Below the pieces are notes generated by a model. That model was given only the letters and a program-made list of their open reading frames with translations, did not search any database and had not been told where the DNA came from. From Dactylosporangium sucinum (lineage in GTDB: Bacteria > Actinomycetota > Actinomycetes > Mycobacteriales > Micromonosporaceae): a stretch of 64,000 nucleotides of DNA. This document shows, in pieces, positions 17,160 to 25,211 of the stretch; positions within the stretch are counted from its first letter, which is position 1; each line of letters starts with the position of its first letter. The stretch is from the NCBI RefSeq assembly GCF_014647515.1, contig NZ_BMPI01000016.1, positions 37,179 to 101,178 of the forward strand, in the 5' to 3' direction. A program made the translations under genes and the position numbers.

Positions 17160-18356
17160 ATGCAGGACCACCGCAAGCTCGGCCGTGAGCTCGAGCTGTT
17201 CCATTCCGACCCGCTCGTCGGCGCCGGCCTGCCCCTGTGGCTGCCCGACGGCGCGGCCGCCCGGCGCGCGGTCGAGGACTACGTCTACGCGCTGGAGCGC
17301 CGCGCCGGCTACCAGCACGTGTACTCGCCGCCGATGGCCAAGGTGGAGATGTACCACCGCTCCGGCCACCTGCCGCACTTCGCCGACGACATGTTCCCGC
17401 CGATGCGGCTCGGCGAGGGCGAGCACGACGCGTTCGTGCTGCGGCCGAGCCTCTGCCCGCACCACGCGGCGGTGTTCAACGCGCGCGGCCGCTCCTACCG
17501 GGAGCTCCCGCTGCGCATCGGGGAGACCGGCGGCATGTACCGCGCCGAGCGCTCGGGTGTGCTGGGCGGGCTGTCCCGGGTACGGGCGATATCCCTCAAC
17601 GACGGGCACGTGTTCTGCGCCGAGGACCAGGTGCTGTCCGAGGTCGTCGCCGCGCTGTCGCTGATGCGGGTGGCGCACGCGGCCCTGGGCTTCGCACCGG
17701 CCTACTACCGGCTCTCCCTGCGCGGCCCCGGCGACAAGTACGTCGACGATCCGGCGATGTGGTCGAAGGCCACCGACGTCCTCCGTGAGGCGCTCGCCGA
17801 GGCCGGACTGTCCTACGTGGAGGCCCCCGGCGAGGCCGCCTTCTACGGACCGAAGATCGACGTGCAGCTCGTCGACCACGCCGGCCGCGAGGGAACCCTG
17901 GCGACCGTGCAGGTGGACTACTTCCAGCCGGCCCGCTTCGAGCTGTCCTATGTGGACGAGCACGGCGAGCGCCGCCGCCCGGCGATGGTCCACCGCAGCG
18001 CCGCGGGCAGCATGGAGCGCCTGTTCGCCCACCTCATCGAGGTGCACGACGGCGCGTTCCCGGCCTGGTACGCACCGGTGCAGGTGGCCGTCCTCCCGGT
18101 CGGCGACGCGTCCGCGGCGGCGTTCTCGGCGCGGTGCCGCTCGCTCGATCTGCGGATTCACGAGTTGTACAGCGGGAGCCTGGGCGCCCGGATCCGAGCC
18201 GCTCGAAAGGTTCCGTTCGTAGCCGTGATCGGCGCCCAGGAGCAGGCGGCCGGCACCGTGGCGCTGCGCTCTCGGGGCTCGGAGGAGGTGCGGGTGCTGC
18301 CGGTGGAGGAGGCGTTGTCTCTGCTGTCGGCGGCGTGCCGAGCACCGCTGGACTAA
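17160..18356 (+). CDS. Catalytic-core-only threonyl-tRNA synthetase paralogue
   Basis: Class II aminoacyl-tRNA synthetase-like protein of 398 residues. It begins directly at the catalytic-domain signature (DHRKLGRELELF) and lacks the N-terminal TGS and editing domains of a full ThrRS (about 640-690 residues). The zinc-site residues that select threonine are all present: Cys99 (RPSLCPHH), His150 (NDGHVFC) and His278 (VHRSAAGS). Motif 2 (GMYRAERSGVLGGLSRVR) and motif 3 (GSMERL, Arg287) are intact. Residues 304-398 form the anticodon-binding domain. AAGGAG lies nine bases before the ATG. It could charge tRNA-Thr without editing, serve when the main ThrRS is inhibited, or activate threonine for another acceptor. 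The upstream Thr attenuator favours a ThrRS-like role. Confidence 0.88.
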   Translation: MQDHRKLGRELELFHSDPLVGAGLPLWLPDGAAARRAVEDYVYALERRAGYQHVYSPPMAKVEMYHRSGHLPHFADDMFPPMRLGEGEHDAFVLRPSLCPHHAAVFNARGRSYRELPLRIGETGGMYRAERSGVLGGLSRVRAISLNDGHVFCAEDQVLSEVVAALSLMRVAHAALGFAPAYYRLSLRGPGDKYVDDPAMWSKATDVLREALAEAGLSYVEAPGEAAFYGPKIDVQLVDHAGREGTLATVQVDYFQPARFELSYVDEHGERRRPAMVHRSAAGSMERLFAHLIEVHDGAFPAWYAPVQVAVLPVGDASAAAFSARCRSLDLRIHELYSGSLGARIRAARKVPFVAVIGAQEQAAGTVALRSRGSEEVRVLPVEEALSLLSAACRAPLD

Positions 18357-18389
18357 ATACCCGGGCCGGCTCGGGTCGTCATAGGGGAT

Positions 18390-19163
18390 GTGAGCGTACT
18401 TCGGATCGGCGGCGTGGCAGCCGCGGTGCTCCTGCTGGCCGCGTGCTCCGCGCCGCCGTCCTACTCCTCTTCTTCCGCGTCCCCAGCGTCCCGCGCGTCC
18501 CCAGCGTCTTCAGCGTCGTCAACCGCAGTGTCGTCGCCGTCTCCCTCGCTCTCCCCGTCCGTCGTTGCCTCCTTTCCCGCCGTCGGCGGCGGGCAGTTCC
18601 TCTTCGCAGCCGCTCCCGGAGCGGAGGCCGGCTTCGCGGGCCGGTTGCTGACCTATCGCGTCGGCGTCGAGGCCGATATTTCCGGGATATCCGTCGAAGA
18701 CTTCGCCGCCGCGGCGGCCGCCGTCTACGCCGACCCGCGCGGGTGGACCGCGACCGGGCAGTGGCGACTGCGCCGGGCCGGTGCCGGCGAGCGGTACGAC
18801 TTCACGCTCTACCTCGCCACCCCGGCGACCCGTGACCGACTGTGCGACAGCGCCTACGACCGGTATACGTCGTGCCGTAAGGAGAACAACGTCGTCATCA
18901 ACGTGGCACGCTGGGTGCGGGGCGTGCCGGACTACGGCGGTGATCTCGCGTCGTATCGGCAGTATGTGATCAACCATGAGACCGGCCATCGACTCGGCCG
19001 CGGTCACGAGCTGTGCCCGGGCCCCGGCCGCCCGGCGCCGGTGATGCAGCAGCAGACGCTCGGCATGCACGGCTGCCTGCCCAACCCGTGGCCGATCGTC
19101 GACGGCCGCCCCTATGCCGGCCGCTCGGGGCAGTATGACGACCCGACTCCGAAGGACCCATAA
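18390..19163 (+). CDS. DUF3152 lipoprotein, putative metallopeptidase-like
   Basis: Exported lipoprotein of 257 residues. The signal peptide ends in LLAAC, followed by a Ser/Pro/Ala-rich linker. The C-terminal domain carries HETGHRLGRGH, a HExxHxxxxxH zincin-type metal motif, then CPGPGRPAPVMQQQT and GCLPNPWP, characteristic of DUF3152. The domain is predicted to be a zinc metallopeptidase acting outside the membrane; activity is not established. The GTG start follows AGGGGAT with tight spacing. The gap to the synthetase-like gene is 33 bases, so it may be cotranscribed and fall under the same threonine attenuator. Confidence 0.85.
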   Translation: MSVLRIGGVAAAVLLLAACSAPPSYSSSSASPASRASPASSASSTAVSSPSPSLSPSVVASFPAVGGGQFLFAAAPGAEAGFAGRLLTYRVGVEADISGISVEDFAAAAAAVYADPRGWTATGQWRLRRAGAGERYDFTLYLATPATRDRLCDSAYDRYTSCRKENNVVINVARWVRGVPDYGGDLASYRQYVINHETGHRLGRGHELCPGPGRPAPVMQQQTLGMHGCLPNPWPIVDGRPYAGRSGQYDDPTPKDP

Positions 19164-19227
19164 ACGCTCGGGGTGGGCGGGCTCGTCTAGGGGGTGGGAT
19201 GTCGGTTCGTCGGGGGAGGGGCGGTCG

Positions 19228-19728
19228 GTGCACGTCGACTTCGCGGAGTTCGTGCTGGCTCGATCGCCGGCCCTGCTCCGCTTCGCGTACCTGCTGACGG
19301 GTGACCGGCATCTGGCCGAGGACCTCACCCAGGAGGCGCTGGTCCGCGCGCACCGGCGGTGGTCGGCGATCACCGGCGACGGAGGCCCGGAGCCGTATGT
19401 GCGGCAGGCGATCCTGCGCCAGTTCCTGTCCTGGCGCCGCCGCCGTTCGTTCTTCGAGCGCCCGTCCGCCGAGCTGCCCGAGCGACCGCACCCGGACGAC
19501 CTCGCCGACCGGGTCGCGGTCAGCGACGAGATGTGGTCACTGCTGCGCACGCTGCCCCGCTCCCAGCGGGCGGTGGTGGTGCTGCGCTACTACGAGGATC
19601 TCCCCGACGCGGAGATCGCCCGGCTGCTGGGCTGCTCCCCGGCGACGGTGCGGGTCCACGCGTTCCATGCGTTGCGACGACTCCGGACGGCCCTGACGCC
19701 GGTCCGGCTGCCGGGAGGGCAGACATGA
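19228..19728 (+). CDS. SigE-family (SigE/ECF41-like small) ECF RNA polymerase sigma factor
   Basis: Extracytoplasmic-function sigma factor of 166 residues. Region 2 is visible in LLRFAYLLTGDRHLAEDLTQEAL, interrupted only by normal family variation. Region 4 carries the helix-turn-helix EIARLLGCSPATVRVHAFHAL. No extra C-terminal domain is present, so this is the small SigE-family type common in actinomycetes rather than ECF41. GGGGGAGGGG precedes the GTG by seven bases. The stop codon overlaps the start of the downstream membrane protein (ATGATGA), indicating translational coupling with its probable anti-sigma partner. Confidence 0.9.
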   Translation: MHVDFAEFVLARSPALLRFAYLLTGDRHLAEDLTQEALVRAHRRWSAITGDGGPEPYVRQAILRQFLSWRRRRSFFERPSAELPERPHPDDLADRVAVSDEMWSLLRTLPRSQRAVVVLRYYEDLPDAEIARLLGCSPATVRVHAFHALRRLRTALTPVRLPGGQT

Positions 19729-20777
19729 TGCACGATGTCGAGGAGCGCTTACGCTCGGCGCTGCACCACCACGCCGACGACGCACCGGCCGGCGCCACGA
19801 TGCTGGCCGCGGTGGTGGAGGAGTCGACCCGCCGCCGGCGCCGCATGGCCGCCCTGTCGGCGGCGGCCGCGGTGACGACCGTCCTGACCGGCACGGCCGT
19901 GGCCGTTCCCCTGCTGTCCCCGTCGCCCGCGTTGACGGTCGCCGCCCCACCGACAGCCGCCCCGTCCTCGCTCGTGCCGTCCTCGCCCGCGTCGTCGCCA
20001 CCGTCCCCCTGGGACACGTCCGGTTCGGCGTCGACCGCCCTCGTGCCGGCGAAGGTGCCCGACACGGTGACGTTCCCGTTCACGGCACCGTCGACGCCCG
20101 GCTACGCCGCACCGTCGATCTGGCGGGCGGCCGGCAACCCGGTCCTGCGCCAGTCGCTGCAGACCCCGCAGCCCGGCGGCGCGATGGCGTATACGACCAC
20201 CGCCTACTCGGCCCGCCCCGACCCGCTCGGCCCGACCACGCCGACCAAGGTCCACGGCCGTCCGGCAACGGTGGTGGAGTGGTCCGACGACGTGGGCGCG
20301 CAGCGCTCGCTGGTCTGGCAGGAGAACGCCACCACGTGGCTGGAGCTGCGCACCGAGCCGTCCGCGGCCGACCCGGAGACCTTACGCGCCTACGCCGACG
20401 CGCTCCTCCCGAAGCCCTCCAGCGCGCCGTCCCCGTTCCTGTTCGCCGTGATGCCGTCGGGCTGGACGGTCGACAACATCTTGCCGGGGTCGGTGACCTT
20501 CTGCCCGCCGAACGTGCCGGCCGACCAGGGCTTCACCGACAAGCTGGCGGTCATGCTGAACGCGACGACGACCCCGGCGGGCCGGCAGGTCCAGGTCGGC
20601 GACCGCCGGGGTTGGCTGGCCCACCAGGACGAGGCCACGACCCTGGAGGTGCCCTTGGGCGACGGCCGCTCCCTGCTGTTCCAACTCCTGGGCAAGGCGA
20701 CCCTGCCCGAGGAGGACCTGATCCGCCTGGCGGCCGGCACGACGGCGACCCCGAACGCGGAGGTGGGCAGCGGCTGA
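19725..20777 (+). CDS. Membrane protein partner of the ECF sigma factor (putative anti-sigma factor)
   Basis: Protein of 350 residues with a short cytoplasmic N-terminus (MMHDVEERLRSALHHHADDA), a basic RRRRR stretch, one membrane helix (about 45-68) and a long Pro/Ser/Thr-rich then globular extracellular part. The topology and the four-base overlap with the sigma gene fit an anti-sigma factor. The zinc-binding HxxxCxxC motif of ZAS proteins is absent. The initiator is the ATG at 19725 with GGGAGG upstream, or the adjacent ATG. No catalytic motif is visible in the outer domain. Confidence 0.78.
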   Translation: MMHDVEERLRSALHHHADDAPAGATMLAAVVEESTRRRRRMAALSAAAAVTTVLTGTAVAVPLLSPSPALTVAAPPTAAPSSLVPSSPASSPPSPWDTSGSASTALVPAKVPDTVTFPFTAPSTPGYAAPSIWRAAGNPVLRQSLQTPQPGGAMAYTTTAYSARPDPLGPTTPTKVHGRPATVVEWSDDVGAQRSLVWQENATTWLELRTEPSAADPETLRAYADALLPKPSSAPSPFLFAVMPSGWTVDNILPGSVTFCPPNVPADQGFTDKLAVMLNATTTPAGRQVQVGDRRGWLAHQDEATTLEVPLGDGRSLLFQLLGKATLPEEDLIRLAAGTTATPNAEVGSG

Positions 20778-20959
20778 CCCACCGGTCGCCGCCGCGACCG
20801 ACTGTGCGTGCCGCCGGCCGGTGCGCCCGCACTTCCCGGAACGGCGACAGCCGCCCGGCAGCGGTTTCCCGACTCGCGCGTGCGCCACCCATTGTGCCGC
20901 AGCGGAAGGAGGAATCGGGTGGTTACCGGCAGATCGCCGCGTAGCTGTACATATATGCA

Positions 20960-20965
20960 TACCCT
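20960..20965 (+). promoter_or_regulatory. -10 box TACCCT of the YbjQ-family gene
   Basis: TACCCT followed by six bases and GTG at 20972, without a Shine-Dalgarno sequence. It decides the start codon in favour of 20972 over the in-frame TTG at 20966. Confidence 0.5.
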
Positions 20966-20971
20966 TTGGCT

Positions 20972-21310
20972 GTGCTGGTTGTGACCACTGAAGGCTTGCC
21001 GGGGTACGAGATCACCACCGTCCTCGGCGAGGTGCTGGGCGTGGTGGCCACGTCGCGCAATCCGTTCGCGGCCGGGATCCGGTCCACCGAGGGCGGGCCG
21101 GGGCAGGACATGTCGCAGTTCCTGGTCCAGACGCGCTCGCGGGCCGTCGGCCAGATGGTCGCCGCGGCCGAGCACCGCGGGGCCAACGCCATCGTCGGCA
21201 TGCGCTTCGACCACCGCGACGTGACGAACACGTGGGTCGAACTGTGCGCGTACGGCACGGCGGTCATCGCCGTCGCCCTCCACCAACGCACCGGCGCCCA
21301 CGCCGCCTGA
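20972..21310 (+). CDS. YbjQ / UPF0145 family protein
   Basis: Small cytosolic protein of 112 residues of the YbjQ family, often annotated as heavy-metal-binding but of unproven function; members form pentamers. The typical pattern is present: GYEITTVLGEVLGVVATSRN, a central helix with SRAVGQMVAAAEHRGANAIVGM, and a terminal WVELCAYGTAVIA strand pair. The start at the GTG at 20972 rests on the promoter spacing and on family length. It stands alone between the sigma operon and a gene-free region. Confidence 0.85.
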   Translation: MLVVTTEGLPGYEITTVLGEVLGVVATSRNPFAAGIRSTEGGPGQDMSQFLVQTRSRAVGQMVAAAEHRGANAIVGMRFDHRDVTNTWVELCAYGTAVIAVALHQRTGAHAA

Positions 21311-21675
21311 CATTCATGGCCGCCCATGCTCCCGAAGGCTTTCGAACTCCCGGCAGCGAAAAAAGCCCTTGGGGGTTACGGCCGGCCCCCGAGCGCCGCG
21401 GGCGGCGGACTCCACGCGGCCCGCGCGGGATTAGGCCGCGCGGCGGCGGAGTGCGCGGGCGGTTGGGCTGCGCGGGGCTGGCTGCGCGGTCCGGGCTTCG
21501 TGGGCCGGAGTGCGCGGCGGGTGGATGCGCAGGCCCGGGCGGCGGGCGCTGGCCCGGTGCGGGCGGCGATTGTCGGCCGAACGTGGGCCGTGGCTGCTGA
21601 GCCGAGCGCGGAGCACCCGCTGCTGGCCGTGGCTGCGGGTTGCGTCGTGTGAGCCGGAGTTGCCGGGGCGGCGGG
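21311..21675. other. Convergent intergenic region, GC-rich low complexity
   Basis: About 365 bases between the end of the YbjQ gene and the stop codon of the leftward carboxylase gene. It starts with CATTCATGGCCGCCCATG-type sequence and a short A-run, then becomes repetitive GCGGGCGGGCGC-type DNA. I find no gene, strong hairpin with U-tract or conserved motif. Confidence 0.5.
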
Positions 21676-23430
21676 CTACTTGAGCTCGGCGATCACGGCG
21701 CCGGACGAGACTACCTCGCCCACCTTGGCCTGGAGGCCGGTCACCACGCCCGCCTTGTGGGCGTTCAGCGGCTGCTCCATCTTCATCGCCTCCAGGACCA
21801 CGACCAGGTCGCCCTCGGCGACCGTGTCGCCCTCGGCCACGGCGATCTTCACGATCGTGCCCTGCATCGGGCTGGTCAGGGCGTCGCCGCTCGCGGCGCC
21901 GGACTGCTGCTTGCCCGTTGTGCGGCGGCGGGCCGCGGCGGGGGCGGCCGCGGGCGAGGACGGGCCGGCCGACGGCAGGCCGCCCGGGAAGACCACCTCC
22001 AGGCGCTTGCCGCCGACCTCGACCACCACCGTCGACGGGGTGGGGGTGTCGGCGGCCGGGGCGGCGGTGGCGGTGAACGGCGGGACCTCGTTGACCCACT
22101 CGGTCTCGATCCAGCGGGTGTGGACGTGGAACGGCTCGTCGGTGAAGGCCGGGTCGCGCAGGACTGCGCGGTGGAAGGGCAGGGCGGTGGCCATGCCGTC
22201 GACGACCATCTCGTCCAGGGCGCGGCGGGCGCGCTCGACGGCCTGCTCGCGGGTCTCGCCGACGATGATCACCTTGGCCAGCAGGGAGTCGAAGTTGCCG
22301 CCGATGACGCTGCCCGACTCGATGCCGGTGTCGACGCGGATGCCCGGGCCGGTCGGGAGGGTCAGCGTGGTCACCGTGCCCGGGGCGGGGAGGAAGTTGC
22401 GGCCCGGGTCCTCGCCGTTGATGCGGAACTCGATGGCGTGGCCGCGCGGGGTGGGGTCGGCGTCGAACCGCAGCTTCTCGCCGTCGGCGATGCGGAACTG
22501 CTCGCGGACGAGGTCGACGCCCGCCGTCTCCTCGGTGACCGGGTGCTCCACCTGCAGGCGGGTGTTGACCTCCAGGAAGGAGATGGTGCCGTCGTTGCCG
22601 ACGAGATACTCGACCGTGCCCGCCCCGTGGTAGCCGGCCTCCTTGCAGATGGCCTTGGCCGACTCGTGGATCTGGGCGCGCTGGGCGTCGGTGAGGAACG
22701 GGGCGGGCGCCTCCTCGACGAGCTTCTGGTGGCGGCGCTGCAGCGAGCAGTCGCGCGTGCCCATGACCACGACGTTGCCGTGCTGGTCGGCGAGGACCTG
22801 GGCCTCGACGTGGCGGGGCTGGTCGAGGTATCGCTCGACGAAGCACTCCCCACGGCCGAACGCCGCGACGGCCTCGCGGGTGGCCGACTCGAACAGGGCC
22901 GGGATCTCCTCGATCGTGCGGGCGACCTTGAGGCCGCGCCCGCCGCCGCCGAACGCGGCCTTGATGGCCACCGGCAGCCCGTGCTGCTCGGCGAACGCGA
23001 CGATCTCGGCCGCGTCGCGCACCGGGTCGGGCGTGCCCGGCACCAGCGGCGCGCCGGCCCGCTGGGCGATGTGCCGCGCCGTGACCTTGTCGCCGAGGTC
23101 GCGGATCGCCTGCGGGGTCGGCCCGATCCAGGTGATCCCGGCGTCGATGACCGCCTGCGCGAAGTCCGCGTTCTCCGAGAGGAAGCCATACCCCGGGTGC
23201 ACCGCGTCGGCTCCCGCCTGGCGGCAGACGTCGACCAGCTTGTCGATGCGCAGGTAGGAGTCGGCGGCCGTGTCACCGCCGAGGGCATAGGCCTCGTCGG
23301 CCAGGCGCACGTGCAGCGCGTCGCGGTCGGAGTCCGCATACACGGCCACGCTCGCCAGCCCGGCGTCGCGGCAGGCTCGGATGACGCGGACCGCGATCTC
23401 GCCACGGTTGGCGATGAGAACCTTGCGCAC
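21676..23430 (-). CDS. accA: Acyl-CoA carboxylase alpha subunit (biotin carboxylase + biotin carrier)
   Basis: 584-residue alpha chain of acetyl-/propionyl-CoA carboxylase. It carboxylates its own biotin and passes the carboxyl group to the beta subunit, giving malonyl- and methylmalonyl-CoA for lipid synthesis. Biotin carboxylase covers residues 1-450 with the ATP-grasp loop AFGGGGRGLK, and EVNTRLQVEHPVTE as the catalytic/biotin segment. An Ala/Pro linker leads to the biotinyl domain, where EAMKMEQ carries the biotinylated Lys550. The GTG follows AAGGGAG. The order relative to maf, accE, accD and birA matches accA3 of mycobacteria, so AccD and AccE here are its likely partners and BirA its modifier. 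Confidence 0.95.
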   Translation of the reverse strand: MRKVLIANRGEIAVRVIRACRDAGLASVAVYADSDRDALHVRLADEAYALGGDTAADSYLRIDKLVDVCRQAGADAVHPGYGFLSENADFAQAVIDAGITWIGPTPQAIRDLGDKVTARHIAQRAGAPLVPGTPDPVRDAAEIVAFAEQHGLPVAIKAAFGGGGRGLKVARTIEEIPALFESATREAVAAFGRGECFVERYLDQPRHVEAQVLADQHGNVVVMGTRDCSLQRRHQKLVEEAPAPFLTDAQRAQIHESAKAICKEAGYHGAGTVEYLVGNDGTISFLEVNTRLQVEHPVTEETAGVDLVREQFRIADGEKLRFDADPTPRGHAIEFRINGEDPGRNFLPAPGTVTTLTLPTGPGIRVDTGIESGSVIGGNFDSLLAKVIIVGETREQAVERARRALDEMVVDGMATALPFHRAVLRDPAFTDEPFHVHTRWIETEWVNEVPPFTATAAPAADTPTPSTVVVEVGGKRLEVVFPGGLPSAGPSSPAAAPAAARRRTTGKQQSGAASGDALTSPMQGTIVKIAVAEGDTVAEGDLVVVLEAMKMEQPLNAHKAGVVTGLQAKVGEVVSSGAVIAELK

Positions 23431-23535
23431 GCTGAACGCTCCCTTGGGTGGACCCTCCGGCGCAGTCTAAGCCAACGGTCCGACACTCACCGTTGCCAAG
23501 AAAATCACTCCAAGCCGTTAGTCAAGTTTTCCTAT

Positions 23536-23541
23536 TACGCT
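23536..23541 (+). promoter_or_regulatory. -10 box TACGCT of the padR gene
   Basis: TACGCT followed by six bases and GTG at 23548; no Shine-Dalgarno sequence, consistent with a leaderless transcript. Confidence 0.55.
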
Positions 23542-23547
23542 TGTGTC

Positions 23548-24177
23548 GTGTCTACTACGCGTTTGATGATCATGGGGCTGATCTCGTACCTCCAGCCCGT
23601 CCACGGCTACGACATCCGCAAGGAGCTGACCAGCTGGAACGTGGAGAGCTGGGCCAATGTCCAGCCCGGGTCGATCTATCACGCGCTGCGCAAGATGACC
23701 GAGGAGGGCCTCCTGGAGGAGGTCGACACCGAGCGGGTGGACAACCGGCCGGCCCGCACGCGGTACCGGATGACCAAGGATGGTGACGCGGAGTACCAGT
23801 CACTGCTGCGCAAGTACTGGTGGGAGTACCAGGAGCCGGTCGACCCCTTCCTGGCCGCGTTCGCGTTCCTGCCCTCCCTGCCGCGGGCCGAGGCGGCCGG
23901 CGCCCTGCGGGCCCGGGCCCGGCTCCTGGAGGGGTGGGTCGCGGCGTACCGCGATGCCGGCGACGACTGGGCCGCCAGCAAGCCGGCGCACGTCTCCTGG
24001 CAGCTCGAGCTGACGACGCTGCGCTGCGAGGTCGAGGCCCGCTGGTGCCACGACGTCGCCGGCCGCATCGAGGCCGGTGAGGGCGACCACTTCAGCGAGC
24101 GCCCGGACGCCTCGCCCGAGGAGTGGCGCAAGGCCATCCGGGAGCAGTTCGGCGAGCCCGTCGATGAGGACGAGTAA
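23548..24177 (+). CDS. PadR-family transcriptional regulator
   Basis: Repressor-type regulator of 209 residues with an N-terminal winged helix (about 5-80: LISYLQPVHGYDIRKEL, GSIYHALRKMTEEGLLEE, then the wing RTRYRMTKDG) and a C-terminal helical dimerisation domain (about 95-185). PadR proteins next to ABC exporters usually repress the exporter and release DNA on drug binding. A perfect 10-base inverted repeat begins within two bases after this gene and brackets the -35 region of the ABC operon. The GTG start is set by the upstream -10 box. Confidence 0.9.
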   Translation: MSTTRLMIMGLISYLQPVHGYDIRKELTSWNVESWANVQPGSIYHALRKMTEEGLLEEVDTERVDNRPARTRYRMTKDGDAEYQSLLRKYWWEYQEPVDPFLAAFAFLPSLPRAEAAGALRARARLLEGWVAAYRDAGDDWAASKPAHVSWQLELTTLRCEVEARWCHDVAGRIEAGEGDHFSERPDASPEEWRKAIREQFGEPVDEDE

Positions 24178-24178
24178 T

Positions 24179-24225
24179 ACGCGATATATTCAAACTTGAC
24201 CGCGCCAGCTATATCGCGTTACGGT
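24179..24225 (+). promoter_or_regulatory. Putative PadR operator and promoter of the ABC exporter operon
   Basis: Perfect inverted repeat ACGCGATATA (24179-24188) / TATATCGCGT (24210-24219), with centres 31 bases apart (about three helical turns). It flanks the -35-like TTGACC (24196-24201). A -10-like TACGGT lies at 24220-24225 with an 18-base spacer. The right arm fills the spacer, so a bound dimer pair would block polymerase. PadR as the binding protein is inferred from position. Confidence 0.68.
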
Positions 24226-24256
24226 CTTCCTGCTGAGACGAGGACAGGGGACCGTC

Positions 24257-25210
24257 ATGATCGAAACGAAGGGCCTGCGGAAGTCGTTCCGTTCCCGAGC
24301 CGGCCGCGAGACGAAGGTGGTCGAGGCAGTTCGCGGGGTGGACCTCTCCGTCAAGGAGGGGGAGATCTTCGGATTCCTCGGGCCCAACGGCGCCGGCAAG
24401 ACCACCACGCTGCGCATGCTGGCGACGCTCATCGAGCCCGACGGCGGCGAGGCCAGCATCGCCGGCGCCGACCTGCTGAAGGAGCCGGGCGAGGTGCGCC
24501 GGCGGATCGGCTACGTCGCCCAGGGTGGCAGCACGTGGGACGAGAGCACCGCCCGCGAGGAGCTGGTGCTGCAGGCCCGCTTCTACGGCATCGGCAAGGC
24601 CGAGGCCCAGCGGCGCGCGGAGCGGGCGCTGCACGCGTTCCAGCTGAGCGAGTATGCCGACCGCCGCACCAAGACCTATTCGGGCGGCCAGCGCCGCCGG
24701 GTCGACATCGCGCTCGGCATCATCCACGAGCCGAAGATCGTCTTTCTCGACGAGCCGACCACCGGGCTCGACCCGCAGAGCCGCGCCCACATGTGGGACG
24801 AGGTCCGCCGCCTCCGCGAGGAGGGCATGACGGTCTTCATCACCACGCACTACCTCGACGAGGCCGACGCGCTCTGCGACCGCATCGCGATCATGGACAA
24901 CGGCGAGATCGTCACCGAGGGCACCGTCGACGCGCTCAAGCGCGAGGTGGCCGGCGACGTCGTGACCGTCGGGGTCAACGGGTCCGTGAGCTTCGCCGCC
25001 GACCTGCTGCAGAACCAGGACTACGTGCGCAGCCTCGAGCAGAAGAACGGGGAGCTGCGCCTCTACGTCGACGAGGGCTCCGTCGCCATCCCGCACATCC
25101 TGCGCCTGCTCGACCACGCGGGCGTCACGCTCGGCTCGATGGAGCTGCACCGGCCCAGCCTCGACGACGTGTTCCTGATCAAGACCGGCCGTTCCCTGAG
25201 GGAGTCCTGA
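24257..25210 (+). CDS. DrrA-type ABC exporter ATP-binding subunit
   Basis: ATPase subunit of 317 residues of a daunorubicin-resistance-type exporter. Walker A is GPNGAGKTT, the signature motif is YSGGQRRR, Walker B is VFLDEPTTGLD, and the switch His is in ITTHYLDEAD. The C-terminal extension (about 225-317), with LHRPSLDDVFL near the end, is typical of DrrA. It pairs with the permease gene one base downstream. Expression is probably controlled by the adjacent PadR. The exported compound is unknown; a drug or self-made metabolite is likely. Confidence 0.93.
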   Translation: MIETKGLRKSFRSRAGRETKVVEAVRGVDLSVKEGEIFGFLGPNGAGKTTTLRMLATLIEPDGGEASIAGADLLKEPGEVRRRIGYVAQGGSTWDESTAREELVLQARFYGIGKAEAQRRAERALHAFQLSEYADRRTKTYSGGQRRRVDIALGIIHEPKIVFLDEPTTGLDPQSRAHMWDEVRRLREEGMTVFITTHYLDEADALCDRIAIMDNGEIVTEGTVDALKREVAGDVVTVGVNGSVSFAADLLQNQDYVRSLEQKNGELRLYVDEGSVAIPHILRLLDHAGVTLGSMELHRPSLDDVFLIKTGRSLRES

Positions 25211-25211
25211 C

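Noticed and set aside
21640..23547. Long plus-strand frame running into the PadR gene
   Set aside because: The part before 23548 is antisense to accA; the promoter spacing and winged-helix start place the PadR start at 23548.
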